From Phycicoccus sp. HDW14 (GTDB taxonomy: Bacteria > Actinomycetota > Actinomycetes > Actinomycetales > Dermatophilaceae), in NCBI RefSeq assembly GCF_011383005.1, contig NZ_CP049935.1, positions 2,046,001 through 2,110,000 on the forward strand: a DNA stretch of 64,000 bases, in the 5' to 3' direction. Position numbers and translations under genes: made by a program. The number at the start of each line of letters is the position of its first letter. Within the stretch, counting starts at the first letter, position 1. Below are positions 33,276-42,405 of the stretch, one piece after another. The notes beneath the pieces were generated by a model. It worked only from the letters and a program-made list of their open reading frames with translations, did not search any database and had not been told where the DNA came from.

Positions 33276-33920
33276 TCAGGACGCCGCGACCCGGACCTCG
33301 TCCTCGCCGGCGTCGGCGAGCGACCCGTCGAGGTCGAGGTGGAGCACGCCGTAGGACCAGCCACGGCGGCGGTAGACGACGCTCGCGCGGTCGGTCTCGA
33401 CGTCGTGGAAGAGGTAGAAGTCGTGCCCGACGGCCTCCATCTCGCGCAGCGCGTCGGCGAGGGTCATCGGCTCGGAGCGGTGCACCTTCTCGCGGACCTC
33501 GATGGGCGAGTCGCCGAACGGCCGGCCGTCGGCCCCACCGTCGTCGTCCTCGACCTCGTCGGGCGCCTCGATGCGCGCGGTCGCGGCGGCGACGGACTCG
33601 GGGGTCCGGCGCCCGCGGTGGACCTGGTGCCGGTCACCCTGGCGCCTCAGCCGTTCCATGAGCTTGTCGACAACGACATCGAGGGCGGCGTACTTGTCAT
33701 CCGCGCACGCCTCGGCCCGGACGACGGGCCCCTTGGCGTAGCAGGTGACCTCGACCCGGTCGCAGGCCTTGGCCTGGCGGCGGTTGGGTTCGTGACTGAC
33801 CTTGACCTCGACGCGTCGGGTCCGGGGGGCGAGCTGGGTGATCTTCGCCAGCTTCTCCTCGATGTGGTCCCGGAAACGGTCGGAGACGGTCAGGTGCCGT
33901 CCGGTGACGACGATGTCCAC
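33276..33920 (-). CDS. hpf: Long-form ribosome hibernation promoting factor
   Basis: 214 residues from GTG 33920 (GAGGAGG seven bases upstream). An N-terminal S30AE/YfiA domain (MDIVVTGRHLTVSDRFRDHIEEKLAKI...KLMERLRRQGDR), an acidic linker and a C-terminal dimerisation domain (TLADALREMEAVGHDFYLFHDVETDRASVVYRRRGWSYGVL) make this the long form that pairs 70S ribosomes into 100S dimers in stationary phase. Order lpqB-comF-hpf-secA agrees with M. tuberculosis (Rv3244c, Rv3242c, Rv3241c, Rv3240c). An upstream in-frame GTG at 34007 would add 29 unlike residues and is rejected. Confidence 0.94.
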   Translation of the reverse strand: MDIVVTGRHLTVSDRFRDHIEEKLAKITQLAPRTRRVEVKVSHEPNRRQAKACDRVEVTCYAKGPVVRAEACADDKYAALDVVVDKLMERLRRQGDRHQVHRGRRTPESVAAATARIEAPDEVEDDDGGADGRPFGDSPIEVREKVHRSEPMTLADALREMEAVGHDFYLFHDVETDRASVVYRRRGWSYGVLHLDLDGSLADAGEDEVRVAAS

Positions 33921-34009
33921 GTGGTCCTCCTCGTGCTCGGTGGTGTTCGGGCTCAGCACTGGTCCGGCGTGGGAAGCACCACCTCCCGAGGAATCGGGTC
34001 CATGCACAG

Positions 34010-34038
34010 ACGCTAGCCCCCGGACCCACCGCCCACAA
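34010..34038 (-). promoter_or_regulatory. Putative promoter of hpf
   Basis: Read on the minus strand, TTGTGG (34038-34033), a 17-base spacer and TAGCGT (34015-34010) match the vegetative consensus reasonably. The start would be near 34003, giving an ~80-base leader before GTG 33920. This supports hpf being transcribed apart from comF. Confidence 0.48.
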
Positions 34039-34071
34039 CAGCAACGGACGGACGTGGACGGGTCGTGTCGG

Positions 34072-34815
34072 TCACGCCCGGGTCCCGCCGCCGGACGCGC
34101 CCGTCGTGCCCCGCGGGGTCGCCGCCACCGTGGCCGCGGCGACGTACGACGCCCCGGCGGCGCGCAGTGCCCGAGCCGCCTCGGCCAGCGTGGCCCCGGT
34201 GGTGACGACGTCGTCGACGACCACGCACACCGACCCCTCGACGGCGGGCCGGGCGGCCTCAGGCACCCGCAGCGCGCCGGCGAGGTTCGCCGCCCGTCCG
34301 GCCCGCCCGAGCCGGGACTGGTCGGCCACCCGGCGGGCGTGCCGCAGGCCCGCCGACCGGACGACGCCGGGGTCGTCGAGCCGGGCGACCGCCGCGGCGG
34401 CCAGGCGGCCGACCGGGTCGTCGCCGCGGCGCCGGGCCGCCGAGCGGGTCTCGGGCACCGGGACGACGAGCACGAGGCGGCCGCAGCGCCGGGCCTGCCG
34501 CAGCACGGGGTCCTCGGTGAGGGCGCGGGTCAGTGCGACGACGAGGAGGTCGACGAGCTCGGGGTGCAGGTCGCGCCGGCCGCCGTCCTTGTGCGCCGAG
34601 ACCGCCCGGCGCACCGGCCCCTCGAGCACGGTGGCGGTCCAGCAGGGCGGCGCGGAGGGCACCGGGCGGCCCTCCGGGGGCGGCCGACGGGCCAGCGCCC
34701 GGCACCCGGTGCACCACGGCGCGCCCGGAGCCCCGCACCCCGCGCACCGGGTGGGCAGGACCAGGCCGGCCGCGGCCCGCAGGCTGCCGCTCCATCGCTG
34801 CCCGGTCCCACCCAC
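34072..34815 (-). CDS. comF: ComF-family phosphoribosyltransferase-like protein
   Basis: 247 residues: an N-terminal zinc ribbon (CAGCGAPGAPWCTGC) followed by a PRTase-fold domain whose PRPP loop is VCVVVDDVVTTGAT. Conserved VPVP and the QSRLGRAGRAANLAGAL helix match ComF/GntX. In competent bacteria ComF acts in DNA uptake; in actinobacteria its role is not established. It sits between lpqB and hpf as in M. tuberculosis Rv3242c. The GTG at 34815 is chosen as the most upstream start giving the whole zinc ribbon. A gap of 116 bases separates it from lpqB. Confidence 0.86.
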   Translation of the reverse strand: MGGTGQRWSGSLRAAAGLVLPTRCAGCGAPGAPWCTGCRALARRPPPEGRPVPSAPPCWTATVLEGPVRRAVSAHKDGGRRDLHPELVDLLVVALTRALTEDPVLRQARRCGRLVLVVPVPETRSAARRRGDDPVGRLAAAAVARLDDPGVVRSAGLRHARRVADQSRLGRAGRAANLAGALRVPEAARPAVEGSVCVVVDDVVTTGATLAEAARALRAAGASYVAAATVAATPRGTTGASGGGTRA

Positions 34816-34931
34816 GACCCCGAGCCTGTCCCGGTGGCGACGGGTCCGCGAGGACCGCGCCCCGGCCTGTGGACGACGACCGCGTCGGGCCCGCCTGTGG
34901 ACGACCGGGCGGACGCGACGGCGAAGAGGCG

Positions 34932-36694
34932 TCAGCCGGCTGCCGTGGCCAGGTCGTCGGCCGGGCCGCTGTCGACCCAGCGCACCCCCGAGCGCGACAG
35001 CAGCCGGCCCTTGTCGGTGAGCACGTAGAGGCCGCGCTCTCCCCCGTCGCGGCCACGGTGCGGGCGCCCGGGGCGGCGGTCAGCGTGGACACCGACCCGT
35101 CGACCGACAGCACGAGCGGGCGCGCGCCCGACCCGCGCGTCGCCGCGATCGTCGCGATCTGCTGCTCGTCGAGCCAGGCGAGCCCCCGGGCCGCCGTGAA
35201 CGGGACGCCGAGGTGCAGCGGCGCGGCGAGCCGCTCGGGACGCTGGCCGCTGCCGCGGACGACGCCGGCGAGGTCGACGACCGGCGCGCTGCCGTCGGCC
35301 CGCACCGAGAGGACCGCGATCCGGTCACCGTCGGCCGCGACCCGGGCCTCGAGCACCCGCCGGCCGGCGAGCCAGTCGGCGCGCACCACCGAGGCCGTCG
35401 CCCCTGCGGTGGCGGGGTCGGCGCGGGTGTCGACGACGAACAGGCGTTGCGCCTGCTGGCCGACCGCGCCGACCCACAGGAAGCCGCGGCGGTCGTACGC
35501 CGGGGCGCCGACGTCGACCCCGAGCCCCGGGACCTCGTAGCGGGTGCTCCCCCGCCAGCGCGAGAGGCCGTCGCCGGACGGGGTCACGGCCGCGAGCTCC
35601 GCGCCGTCGGCCGAGAGCGCGAGGTGCGTGTCGTCGGCCGGGACCGCGGGGTAGCCGCCGGGCGGGGTCGCCGGCCGGTCCTGCTGCCGGGTGCCGGCCG
35701 TCGGGTCGAAGACGTCGACCCGGGTGCCGCGGCGCACCACCGGCTTGGTGGTCGTCGTCGACGGGGCGGCCGCCGGGAAGCCGACCCGGCTCAGCGAGTC
35801 GACGGGCCCGTCGACCCCGTCGAGGTCGACGGCCACCCCGTCGACGGCGAGCGAGACGGCGCTGACCGACGGGTCCTGGGTGAGGGTCGTGAGGAACTGC
35901 GCCCAGAGGTTCTGCCGGGCCACCTCACCCGGGGCCATCCGGCTCGCGACGAGGTTGACCGACGCGACGCCGTCGGTGTCGACCGACACGGCGTCACCGA
36001 GCAGCCGGGCGCCGTTGGGCACGGCGGTGGTGCCCGCACCGACGAGGTGCTCGGGCACGGCGTCGAGCTGGGCCCGGGCCAGCCGGGTGGCCAGCCGGTC
36101 GAGGGGGAACCAGCGCAGGTCGGGCAGCGTGGCCCTCCGGCTCGTCGAGATGTAGTGCACGGCGAACGGCTGGACGAGCCGCGGGACGTCGCTCTGGGCG
36201 ATCCACCGCCCGAACCCGTCGGGCAGCTCGGCGATGCGCCACTCCCCGCCGACCGAGGTGAGCGAGACCGTCGCCGTCACGGTGGCCCCCGGTGCCGCCG
36301 CGCGCAGCCGTCCGCGGCTGTCGACCGTGCCCGCGGCCTTGGCGGTGACCCGCACGGTGGCGGGGTCCACGAGCGTGGTCGCCGGCGGCTCGTCGTCGGC
36401 GAGCAGGACGATCGTCTCGTCGGGGTCCCACCGCTCGCTGGCCTGCGCGGTGAGGAACTTGCGGGCGTTGTCGTACACCCCGCCGCTCGCCGCCCCCGCC
36501 TGGAGGAAGCCCCGGACGATGCCGTCCTGGCCGGCCCCGGGACGCGGCCCCGCCGGCAGGAAGCCGAGGTCGGGGGCCTTGCCGGACCCGACCTCGAGGC
36601 CGGGCTCGACCTCCCCCGTGCCGGTGAGGCCGCCGCACCCGGCGAGCAGCGCGGCGGCGACGGCGGCCGCGAGCACCCGCAGCCGGACGCTCAC
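34932..36694 (-). CDS. lpqB: Lipoprotein LpqB, partner of MtrAB (reading frame broken)
   Basis: About 587 residues after repair. A signal peptide with lipobox LLAGCGG (Cys ~20) anchors it on the outer face. A GerMN domain follows (FLTAQASERWDPDETIVLL...) and then the LpqB beta-propeller (THLALSADGAELAAV...). LpqB binds the extracellular part of MtrB and tunes MtrA phosphorylation and cell-wall homeostasis. Its GTG overlaps the mtrB stop (GTGA), so mtrA-mtrB-lpqB form one operon. The frame breaks at the five-C run 35041-35045. One extra base restores the C-terminus YVLTDKGRLLSRSGVRWVDSG and a stop at 34932. The raw read-through into comF is an artefact. Confidence 0.92.
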
Positions 36695-38352
36695 GAGTCG
36701 TCCGCGGGGCTGAGCGGCAGCGGCGAGGCGTGGAGGCTCTCACCCGCGTGGCGCGGCAGGGTCAGCCGGAAGCGCGAGCCCTCCCCCGGCTCGCCCCAGG
36801 CCTGCAGCCACCCGTTGTGCAGCCGGGCGTCCTCGAGCGAGATCGACAGCCCCAACCCGGTGCCACCGGTGGTGCGGGCCCGGGCGGGGTCGGCGCGCCA
36901 GAACCGGGTGAAGACGTTGGCCGCCTCGCCGGGGCGCAGGCCGACGCCGTGGTCCTCGACGACGACGCCGACGGCGTCCGCACCGACCGCGACGTGGACG
37001 TCGACCGGCCCGCCGTCGCCGTGCTCGACGGCGTTGACGACGAGGTTGCGCAGGATCCGCTCGACCCGGCGCTCGTCGATCTCGGCCTCGGCGGGCGTCT
37101 CGGGGGCGTGCACGGTGATGACGCTGCCCCGCCGGTCGGCGAGCGGGCGGGCCGCCGCGACGACCTTGGCGACGGTGCCGCGCAGGTCGACCGGCTCGAG
37201 GTCGAGGGCCGCGGCGCCGGCGTCGAACCGGCTGATCTCGAGGAGGTCGGCGAGCAGCGCCTCGAAGCGGTCGAGCTCGCCGGCGAGCAGCTCGGCGGAG
37301 CGGGCCACCGGCGGCTGGAAGTCGAGGCGCGAGTCGTGGATGACGTCGACGGCCATCCGGATCGTCGTCAGCGGGGTGCGCAGCTCGTGGGAGACGTCGG
37401 AGACGAAGCGCTGCTGCACCGCCGAGAGCCCCTCGAGCTGGCGGATCTGGCTCTGCAGGCTGTCGGCCATGTTGTTGAACGACGTCGCGAGCACGGCGAG
37501 GTCGTCCTCGCCGCGGGCGGGCATCCGCTCGTTGAGCCGGCCGGCCGAGAGCCGCTGGGCGACCTCGCCGGCGCGCCGCACCGGGGTGACGACCTGCCGC
37601 GTGACGACGTAGGCCACCGCTCCGACGAGGAGGGTGAGGATGACCCCGGCGATGAGGAAGGCGTTGCCGATGAGGTCCATCGTCGCGACCTCCTGCTCCA
37701 TCGGGTAGATGAAGTAGAGGGCGTACGGTCCGGCGTCGTTCGACAGCTCGACGACGCTGCCGACGATGACCGACGGGACCTCGCGGGTGCCGATGCGCAC
37801 CTCGGTGAGCTGCGACTGCTGGCGGCCGGGGCTGGCGGCGACCCGGTCGCGCAGCTCCTCGGAGACCGCGTCGATGCCGACCGAGCTGACGCTCGACAGG
37901 GTCCCGATCGCGATGTCGCTGTCGTTGGCGGCCGAGCGGGCCATGACGACGTAGCGGCTGGGGTCCGGCCCCGGTGCGCTGAGGAACTTCGTCATGATCT
38001 CGCCGGCGGCGCGGGTGAGCTCCTCGCTCGAGGTGGCCCGAGAGGCGTCCCACTGGTTCTGGGCCTGCGCGGTGAGCGAGAGCGCCTCGTACTGCGCGCT
38101 CTGGACCCGGCTGCGCTCGAGGCCCCCCGCGATCTGGGCGTGCAGCACGGAGCCGAGCACCGTGACGACGACGAGGCCGAGGAGCATCGTCGTCGCGACC
38201 ACCCGCAGCCGCAGCGACTGGCGCCAGCGGCGGCGGACCCCGGCGAGGCCGGTGCGCGCGGCCGAGCCGAGCGTCGTGAGGGAGGAGCGCAGCCGGGCCG
38301 CACGCCCCGCGTGCGCCACCGGCCCCGCGCCGACCTCGGCGGACCCGGACAT
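36691..38352 (-). CDS. mtrB: Sensor histidine kinase MtrB
   Basis: 553 residues from ATG 38352. Membrane helix 1 (about 50-70), an extracellular domain of ~170 residues, helix 2 (about 245-268), a HAMP domain (RQVVTPVRRAGEVAQRLSAG), the HisKA box FVSDVSHELRTPLTTIRM with the phosphorylated His, and a HATPase with NLVVNAVEHG, VEDHGVGL and TGGTGLGLSIS. With MtrA it controls cell division and peptidoglycan genes (mycobacterial literature). Two bases separate it from the mtrA stop, and lpqB overlaps its end. The frame is intact. Confidence 0.95.
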   Translation of the reverse strand: MSGSAEVGAGPVAHAGRAARLRSSLTTLGSAARTGLAGVRRRWRQSLRLRVVATTMLLGLVVVTVLGSVLHAQIAGGLERSRVQSAQYEALSLTAQAQNQWDASRATSSEELTRAAGEIMTKFLSAPGPDPSRYVVMARSAANDSDIAIGTLSSVSSVGIDAVSEELRDRVAASPGRQQSQLTEVRIGTREVPSVIVGSVVELSNDAGPYALYFIYPMEQEVATMDLIGNAFLIAGVILTLLVGAVAYVVTRQVVTPVRRAGEVAQRLSAGRLNERMPARGEDDLAVLATSFNNMADSLQSQIRQLEGLSAVQQRFVSDVSHELRTPLTTIRMAVDVIHDSRLDFQPPVARSAELLAGELDRFEALLADLLEISRFDAGAAALDLEPVDLRGTVAKVVAAARPLADRRGSVITVHAPETPAEAEIDERRVERILRNLVVNAVEHGDGGPVDVHVAVGADAVGVVVEDHGVGLRPGEAANVFTRFWRADPARARTTGGTGLGLSISLEDARLHNGWLQAWGEPGEGSRFRLTLPRHAGESLHASPLPLSPADDS

Positions 38353-38354
38353 CG

Positions 38355-39032
38355 TCAGGCCTTGCCGGCCTTGTACCCCACGCCCCGCACGGTGACGACG
38401 ATCTCGGGGTGCTCCGGGTCGTGCTCGATCTTGCTGCGGAGCCGCTGCACGTGGACGTTGACCAGCCGGGTGTCGCCGGCGTGCCGGTAGCCCCACACCT
38501 GCTCGAGGAGCACCTCGCGGGTGAAGACCTGCCACGGCTTGCGGGCGAGCGCGACGAGCAGGTCGAACTCGAGCGGGGTGAGGCTGAGCGGTGCGCCGTC
38601 GCGGACGACGGAGTGGCCGGCGACGTCGATGGCGAGGTCACCGATCGTGAGCCGCTCGGGCGCGGGGTCGTCGCCGCGGCGCAGGCGGGCCCGGACCCGG
38701 GCGATGAGCTCCTGGGGCTTGAAGGGCTTGACGACGTAGTCGTCGGCCCCGGACTCGAGGCCGACGACGACGTCGACGGTGTCGGTCTTGGCGGTGAGCA
38801 TGACGATGGGGACCCCGGACTCGGACCGGATCTGGCGGCAGACCTCGAGGCCGTCGGTGCCCGGCAGCATCACGTCGAGCAGGACGAGGTCGGGACGGTA
38901 GCGCCGGAACGCCTCGAGCGCCGCGCCGCCGTCGGCGACGTGCTCGGTCTCGATCCCCTCACCCCGCAGCACGATGCCGAGCATCTCGGCCAGTGCCAGG
39001 TCGTCGTCGACGACGAGCACGCGACCCTTCAC
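38355..39032 (-). CDS. mtrA: Response regulator MtrA (OmpR family)
   Basis: 225 residues from GTG 39032. Receiver domain with Asp9-Asp10, phosphorylated Asp53 (LVLLDVMLPG), Thr in MLTAKTD and Lys in VVKPFKP; then a winged-helix domain with SLTPLEFDLLVALARKPWQVFTREVLLEQVWGY and ...VNVHVQRLRSKIE. It binds chromosomal MtrA boxes near oriC and at cell-wall hydrolase promoters in mycobacteria. First gene of mtrA-mtrB-lpqB. The 109 bases to the divergent kinase gene must hold its promoter. In M. tuberculosis the next genes upstream are tmk and sahH; here the Tad and glycan block intervenes. Confidence 0.96.
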   Translation of the reverse strand: MKGRVLVVDDDLALAEMLGIVLRGEGIETEHVADGGAALEAFRRYRPDLVLLDVMLPGTDGLEVCRQIRSESGVPIVMLTAKTDTVDVVVGLESGADDYVVKPFKPQELIARVRARLRRGDDPAPERLTIGDLAIDVAGHSVVRDGAPLSLTPLEFDLLVALARKPWQVFTREVLLEQVWGYRHAGDTRLVNVHVQRLRSKIEHDPEHPEIVVTVRGVGYKAGKA

Positions 39033-39141
39033 CCTGTCCCGTCCTTCCCCGAGCGCTGACAGCGGCCCCATCATCACACAAACGGCCCTCGTGACCCACG
39101 AAACGCAGGAGTCCGGGGCGTCCCGGCCGTACCCTGTGGGC

Positions 39142-40740
39142 GTGCTCCACACCCTCGGCCTCTCGCGCCTCGACGCGTCGGCCACCATCCGGCTGGCCTT
39201 CGTGGTCCTCAGCGTCTCCCTCGCCGTGGGCTCGCACAACCTGCTGGTCGCCCTGCCGTGGCTCGTGGCCGTCGTCGTCCTCGACCTCGTGGTCGGCGCG
39301 CTCGACCGGATGCCGATCTCCCGGCAGGGCCTGCTCGACACCGTCGTGCTCACCCTGCTCTGCCTCTGCGCGGGCGCTGCCGGGGCGGGCTACGCCCTCG
39401 TCGACGTCGCCGCGGCCCTGCTCATCCTCGTGCCGAGCTACCACGCGGGCACCCGCTTCGGCCGGATCGGCTACCTGCTCACCGGGGTCGTCGGGAGCCT
39501 GGTCTACCTCCTCACCAAGTCGAACACCGGGGCCGACGACGCCGGGCTCCAGGTGGGGCTCGTCGCCTGGCTCGCCGCCGCCCTCGTCCTCGGGGCGCTC
39601 GGGGCGTGGAACCAGCGGCTGGCCTCCGAGGAGGGCCACGAGCTGTCCGACCCGGCCGCGCGCGAGGCGATCCAGCTCATCCAGCGCCTGCACGACCTCT
39701 CCGAGGAGATGGCCACCGGCCTCGACGCCCCCGCCGGCGCGACCCTCGCCCTCGACCTGCTCGCCGCCGAGGTCCCCTCCGCGCGCAGCGCCGTGCTCGT
39801 GGCGTCCGACTCCGAGCACCTCGTACCCGTCGCGCTGCGCGGCTCGACCCGCGCGCCGTGGCACCTCGCCGAGGCGGTGTCGGACCTGCTGGCGCAGAAC
39901 TCGGCCAGCTGGCGCCCCACCGAGGTCCCGTTCAGCGACGAGATGGGCCGACGCAGCGCCCTCGTCGTCCCCTTCGCCTACGGCACCGGCCCGACCACCG
40001 TCGTCGTCGTCGAGCGCGGCATCGACCACCCGTTCACCGAGGCCGAGCGCAGCGCCGTCTCCGACGTCACCCGGCGCCTGGCCCCGACCGTCCAGGCCGG
40101 CCTGCTGTTCGGCAACCTGCGGCAGTACGCCAGCCTCGAGGAGCGCAACCGCATCGCCCGCGACATCCACGACGGCATCGCCCAGGAGCTGGCCGCCCTC
40201 GGCTACGGGGTCGACGCGCTGCGGATGCAGGCCGGTCCGCCCGGTCAGGGCATGCGCGACCAGCTCGACGCCCTGCGCGAGCAGCTGAGCGAGGCGATGG
40301 CCGACCTGCGGCTGCACATCACCGACCTGCGCGTCGCCGAGCGGCCGGGCACCGGGCTCGGGGCCGTGCTCGGCGCCGCCGTGCAGAGCTTCGGCTCGAT
40401 GACCGGCGTGCGCACGACGATCACCGTCAGCGAGGGACGGCGCCGCCTCGACCCCCGGGTCGAGATGTTCGTGCACCGCCTCGTCATGGACGTGCTGGCC
40501 GACGCGCAGGCGTCCGGGGCCCGCAACGCCTGGGTCAGCCTGGCCACCTCGGTGGTCGGTCCGGCCGTCGTCGACGTGTCGCACGACGGCGACCCGCGGC
40601 GGGCCCGGCGCTCCTACCGGAACACGACGCTGGACGAACTCGACGGGACACTCGTGGTGCGCAACGAGCCTAATGGGCGCACCACCGTTAACCTGACCGT
40701 CGAGGAGCCGTCCACCGCGGGTGCGCTCCGGGCCACCTAA
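39142..40740 (+). CDS. NarL-type sensor kinase with a degenerate ATP-binding domain
   Basis: 532 residues: an N-terminal membrane unit with five to six helices (about 10-160), a GAF-like domain (about 190-325), a HisKA_3 box EERNRIARDIHDGIAQELAALGYG with the acceptor His, and a C-terminal HATPase-like region. In that region the usual ...NxxxHA N-box reads VLADAQASGA, and no DxGxG loop is present (VVDVSHDGDPRR), so ATP binding is doubtful. It may be a pseudokinase, a phosphatase or use another kinase. GTG 39142 follows a TACCCT by six bases, suggesting a leaderless start. The regulator gene follows after 17 bases; the Tad operon is convergent beyond a terminator. Confidence 0.82.
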   Translation: MLHTLGLSRLDASATIRLAFVVLSVSLAVGSHNLLVALPWLVAVVVLDLVVGALDRMPISRQGLLDTVVLTLLCLCAGAAGAGYALVDVAAALLILVPSYHAGTRFGRIGYLLTGVVGSLVYLLTKSNTGADDAGLQVGLVAWLAAALVLGALGAWNQRLASEEGHELSDPAAREAIQLIQRLHDLSEEMATGLDAPAGATLALDLLAAEVPSARSAVLVASDSEHLVPVALRGSTRAPWHLAEAVSDLLAQNSASWRPTEVPFSDEMGRRSALVVPFAYGTGPTTVVVVERGIDHPFTEAERSAVSDVTRRLAPTVQAGLLFGNLRQYASLEERNRIARDIHDGIAQELAALGYGVDALRMQAGPPGQGMRDQLDALREQLSEAMADLRLHITDLRVAERPGTGLGAVLGAAVQSFGSMTGVRTTITVSEGRRRLDPRVEMFVHRLVMDVLADAQASGARNAWVSLATSVVGPAVVDVSHDGDPRRARRSYRNTTLDELDGTLVVRNEPNGRTTVNLTVEEPSTAGALRAT

Positions 40741-40757
40741 CGCCGAGGAGAAGAGCC

Positions 40758-41413
40758 GTGACGATCAGCGTGGTGCTCGTGGACGACCACGCGGTGGTCC
40801 GCGAGGCCGTTGCCGGGATGCTCGGCGCCCAGCCCGAGATCAGCGTGGTCGGCCAGGCCGGGTCGCTGGCCGAGGGCCGGGCCCTGTTCGACCGGCTGCT
40901 GCGCACCCCGCCCCCGGCAAGGTCGTGGCCGTCATCGACGTGACGATGCCCGACGGCAGCGGGCTGGCGCTCGTGCGGGCCGTGCGCGAGCGCTCCAAGG
41001 ACATCGGGCTCGTCGTCCTGACGATGCTCAGCGACGACTCGACCCTCCTCGAGGCCCTCGACGCGGGGGCCTCGGCGCTCGTGCGCAAGAGCGCGCCCGC
41101 CGACCAGGTGCTCTCGGCGGTGCGCCGCGCGGCCGACTTCCCGCTCGAGTTCTCCGCCAGCGGCCTCGCCGAGGCGATGCGCCGCCAGCACGAGACGCCG
41201 CAGACGACGCTGACCAGCCGCGAGACCGAGGTGCTCAAGCTGCTCGTCGAGGGCGCGTCGGTGGCCCAGGTCGGCCGCCAGCTCTTCATGAGCCCGTCGA
41301 CCGTCAAGACCCACATCGGCAAGATCTACGAGAAGCTCGGCGCCCACAACCGGGCGAGCGCGGTCATCGCCGCCGTCCGGCTCGGCCTCGTCGCCGACGT
41401 CGACCGCACCTAG
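40758..41413 (+). CDS. LuxR-family response regulator of the Tad-adjacent pair (reading frame broken)
   Basis: About 218 residues after repair: receiver start ISVVLVDDHAVVREAV, phospho-acceptor in VVAVIDVTMPDGSG, LTMLSDD, and a LuxR domain LTSRETEVLKLLVEGASVAQVGRQLFMSPSTVKTHIGKIYEKLGAHNR. The break is at the five-C run 40911-40915; one extra C joins the two halves within the receiver. GGAGAAGAGCC precedes GTG 40758. It forms a two-gene unit with the sensor. Tad regulation is a natural guess from position but is not shown. A strong bidirectional terminator follows. Confidence 0.85.
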
Positions 41414-41434
41414 GACGCGCCGCCGGCGGACGAA

Positions 41435-41470
41435 CCGACGAAACCGGTGCCAGGGCACCGGTTTCGTCGG
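41435..41470. terminator. Bidirectional intrinsic terminator between the regulator and tadC
   Basis: A perfect 16-bp inverted repeat, CCGACGAAACCGGTGC (41435-41450) and GCACCGGTTTCGTCGG (41455-41470), with loop CAGG. It lies between the stops of the convergent regulator (41413) and tadC (41493). The A/T triplets inside both arms place GAAA and TTTC symmetrically, so it can serve both strands. Confidence 0.88.
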
Positions 41471-41492
41471 GTGGGAGCGCGGGCGCTCCGGG

Positions 41493-42404
41493 TCACATGT
41501 TCGAGAAGGCGTCCATGATCTGCAGGGCGCCGGGCCCGATGATGACGATGAACAGAGCCGGGAAGATGCACAGCAGCAGCGGGAAGAGGATCTTGACGGT
41601 CACCTTCTGCGCCTGCTCCTCCGCACGCTGACGGCGCACGACGCGCATCTCCTTGGTCTGCTCGCGCAGGACACCGGCGATGGGCAGGCCGAGGCGGTCG
41701 GCCTGGACGAGCGTCGAGACGAAGTTCTTCAGCTCGGGCGCGGTCGTGCGCTCGCCGAGCGAGGAGAAGGCCTCGCCGCGGGACTTGCCGATCTGCATCT
41801 CGGACAGCACGCGGGCGAACTCGCCGGCGATCGGACCGGTGACCGTGCGGGCCACCTGGAGGATGGCCGCGTCGAAGCCCTGCCCGGCCTCGACGCACAC
41901 GGTGAGCATGTCGAGCGCGTCGGCCAGGCCCTTGCGCATCTCGTTCTGCCGCTTGAGGCCGGCGTTGTAGACGAGCAGGTCGGGCAGGAAGAAGCCCGCC
42001 GCGCCCGCGACCATCGCGATGAGCAGCGCCTTGAGCTCGAAGCCCATGAGGACGAGCACGAGCACGAAGCCGACGATGAGGCCGAGGCCCTTGGCGCCCA
42101 TGACCCGCTCGACGGTCCACGCCTGCGGGTTACCGGCGCGGTCGAGGTTGCGGGCGATGCGGCCGCCGGTGCCGGCCGGGGAGATCCGGGCCGAGAAGCC
42201 ACGCAGCTTCTCGAGCATCGGGGCGAGCAGGCGCTCCTGGACCCCGAGCTCGTTGCGGGCGACCTCGCGCACGGTGGGCTTGTGGTCGAGCAGCTCGAGC
42301 GAGCGGGCGACGCCGGTCGAGCTGTTGGCTCCCATCCCGACGGCGAGGACGAGGAGGACGAGCGCGACGCCGATGAAGACGACGGCAGCGAGCAGGAGGA
42401 TCAC
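41493..42404 (-). CDS. tadC: Tad pilus inner-membrane protein TadC
   Basis: 303 residues of the type II secretion F (GspF-like) family: an N-terminal membrane helix (about 3-23), a basic cytoplasmic part, two central helices (about 108-150), the conserved domain [25 protein letters not shown]...[12 protein letters not shown] and a C-terminal hairpin [20 protein letters not shown]. With TadB it forms the platform on which TadA works. Last gene of the Tad operon, one base after TadB's stop; a perfect terminator follows. The frame is intact. Confidence 0.92.
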   Translation of the reverse strand: MILLLAAVVFIGVALVLLVLAVGMGANSSTGVARSLELLDHKPTVREVARNELGVQERLLAPMLEKLRGFSARISPAGTGGRIARNLDRAGNPQAWTVERVMGAKGLGLIVGFVLVLVLMGFELKALLIAMVAGAAGFFLPDLLVYNAGLKRQNEMRKGLADALDMLTVCVEAGQGFDAAILQVARTVTGPIAGEFARVLSEMQIGKSRGEAFSSLGERTTAPELKNFVSTLVQADRLGLPIAGVLREQTKEMRVVRRQRAEEQAQKVTVKILFPLLLCIFPALFIVIIGPGALQIMDAFSNM

Positions 42405-42405
42405 G

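Noticed and set aside
33921-34007. Longer hpf start at GTG 34007
   Set aside because: The extra 29 residues are unlike HPF, and GTG 33920 has a strong GAGGAGG.
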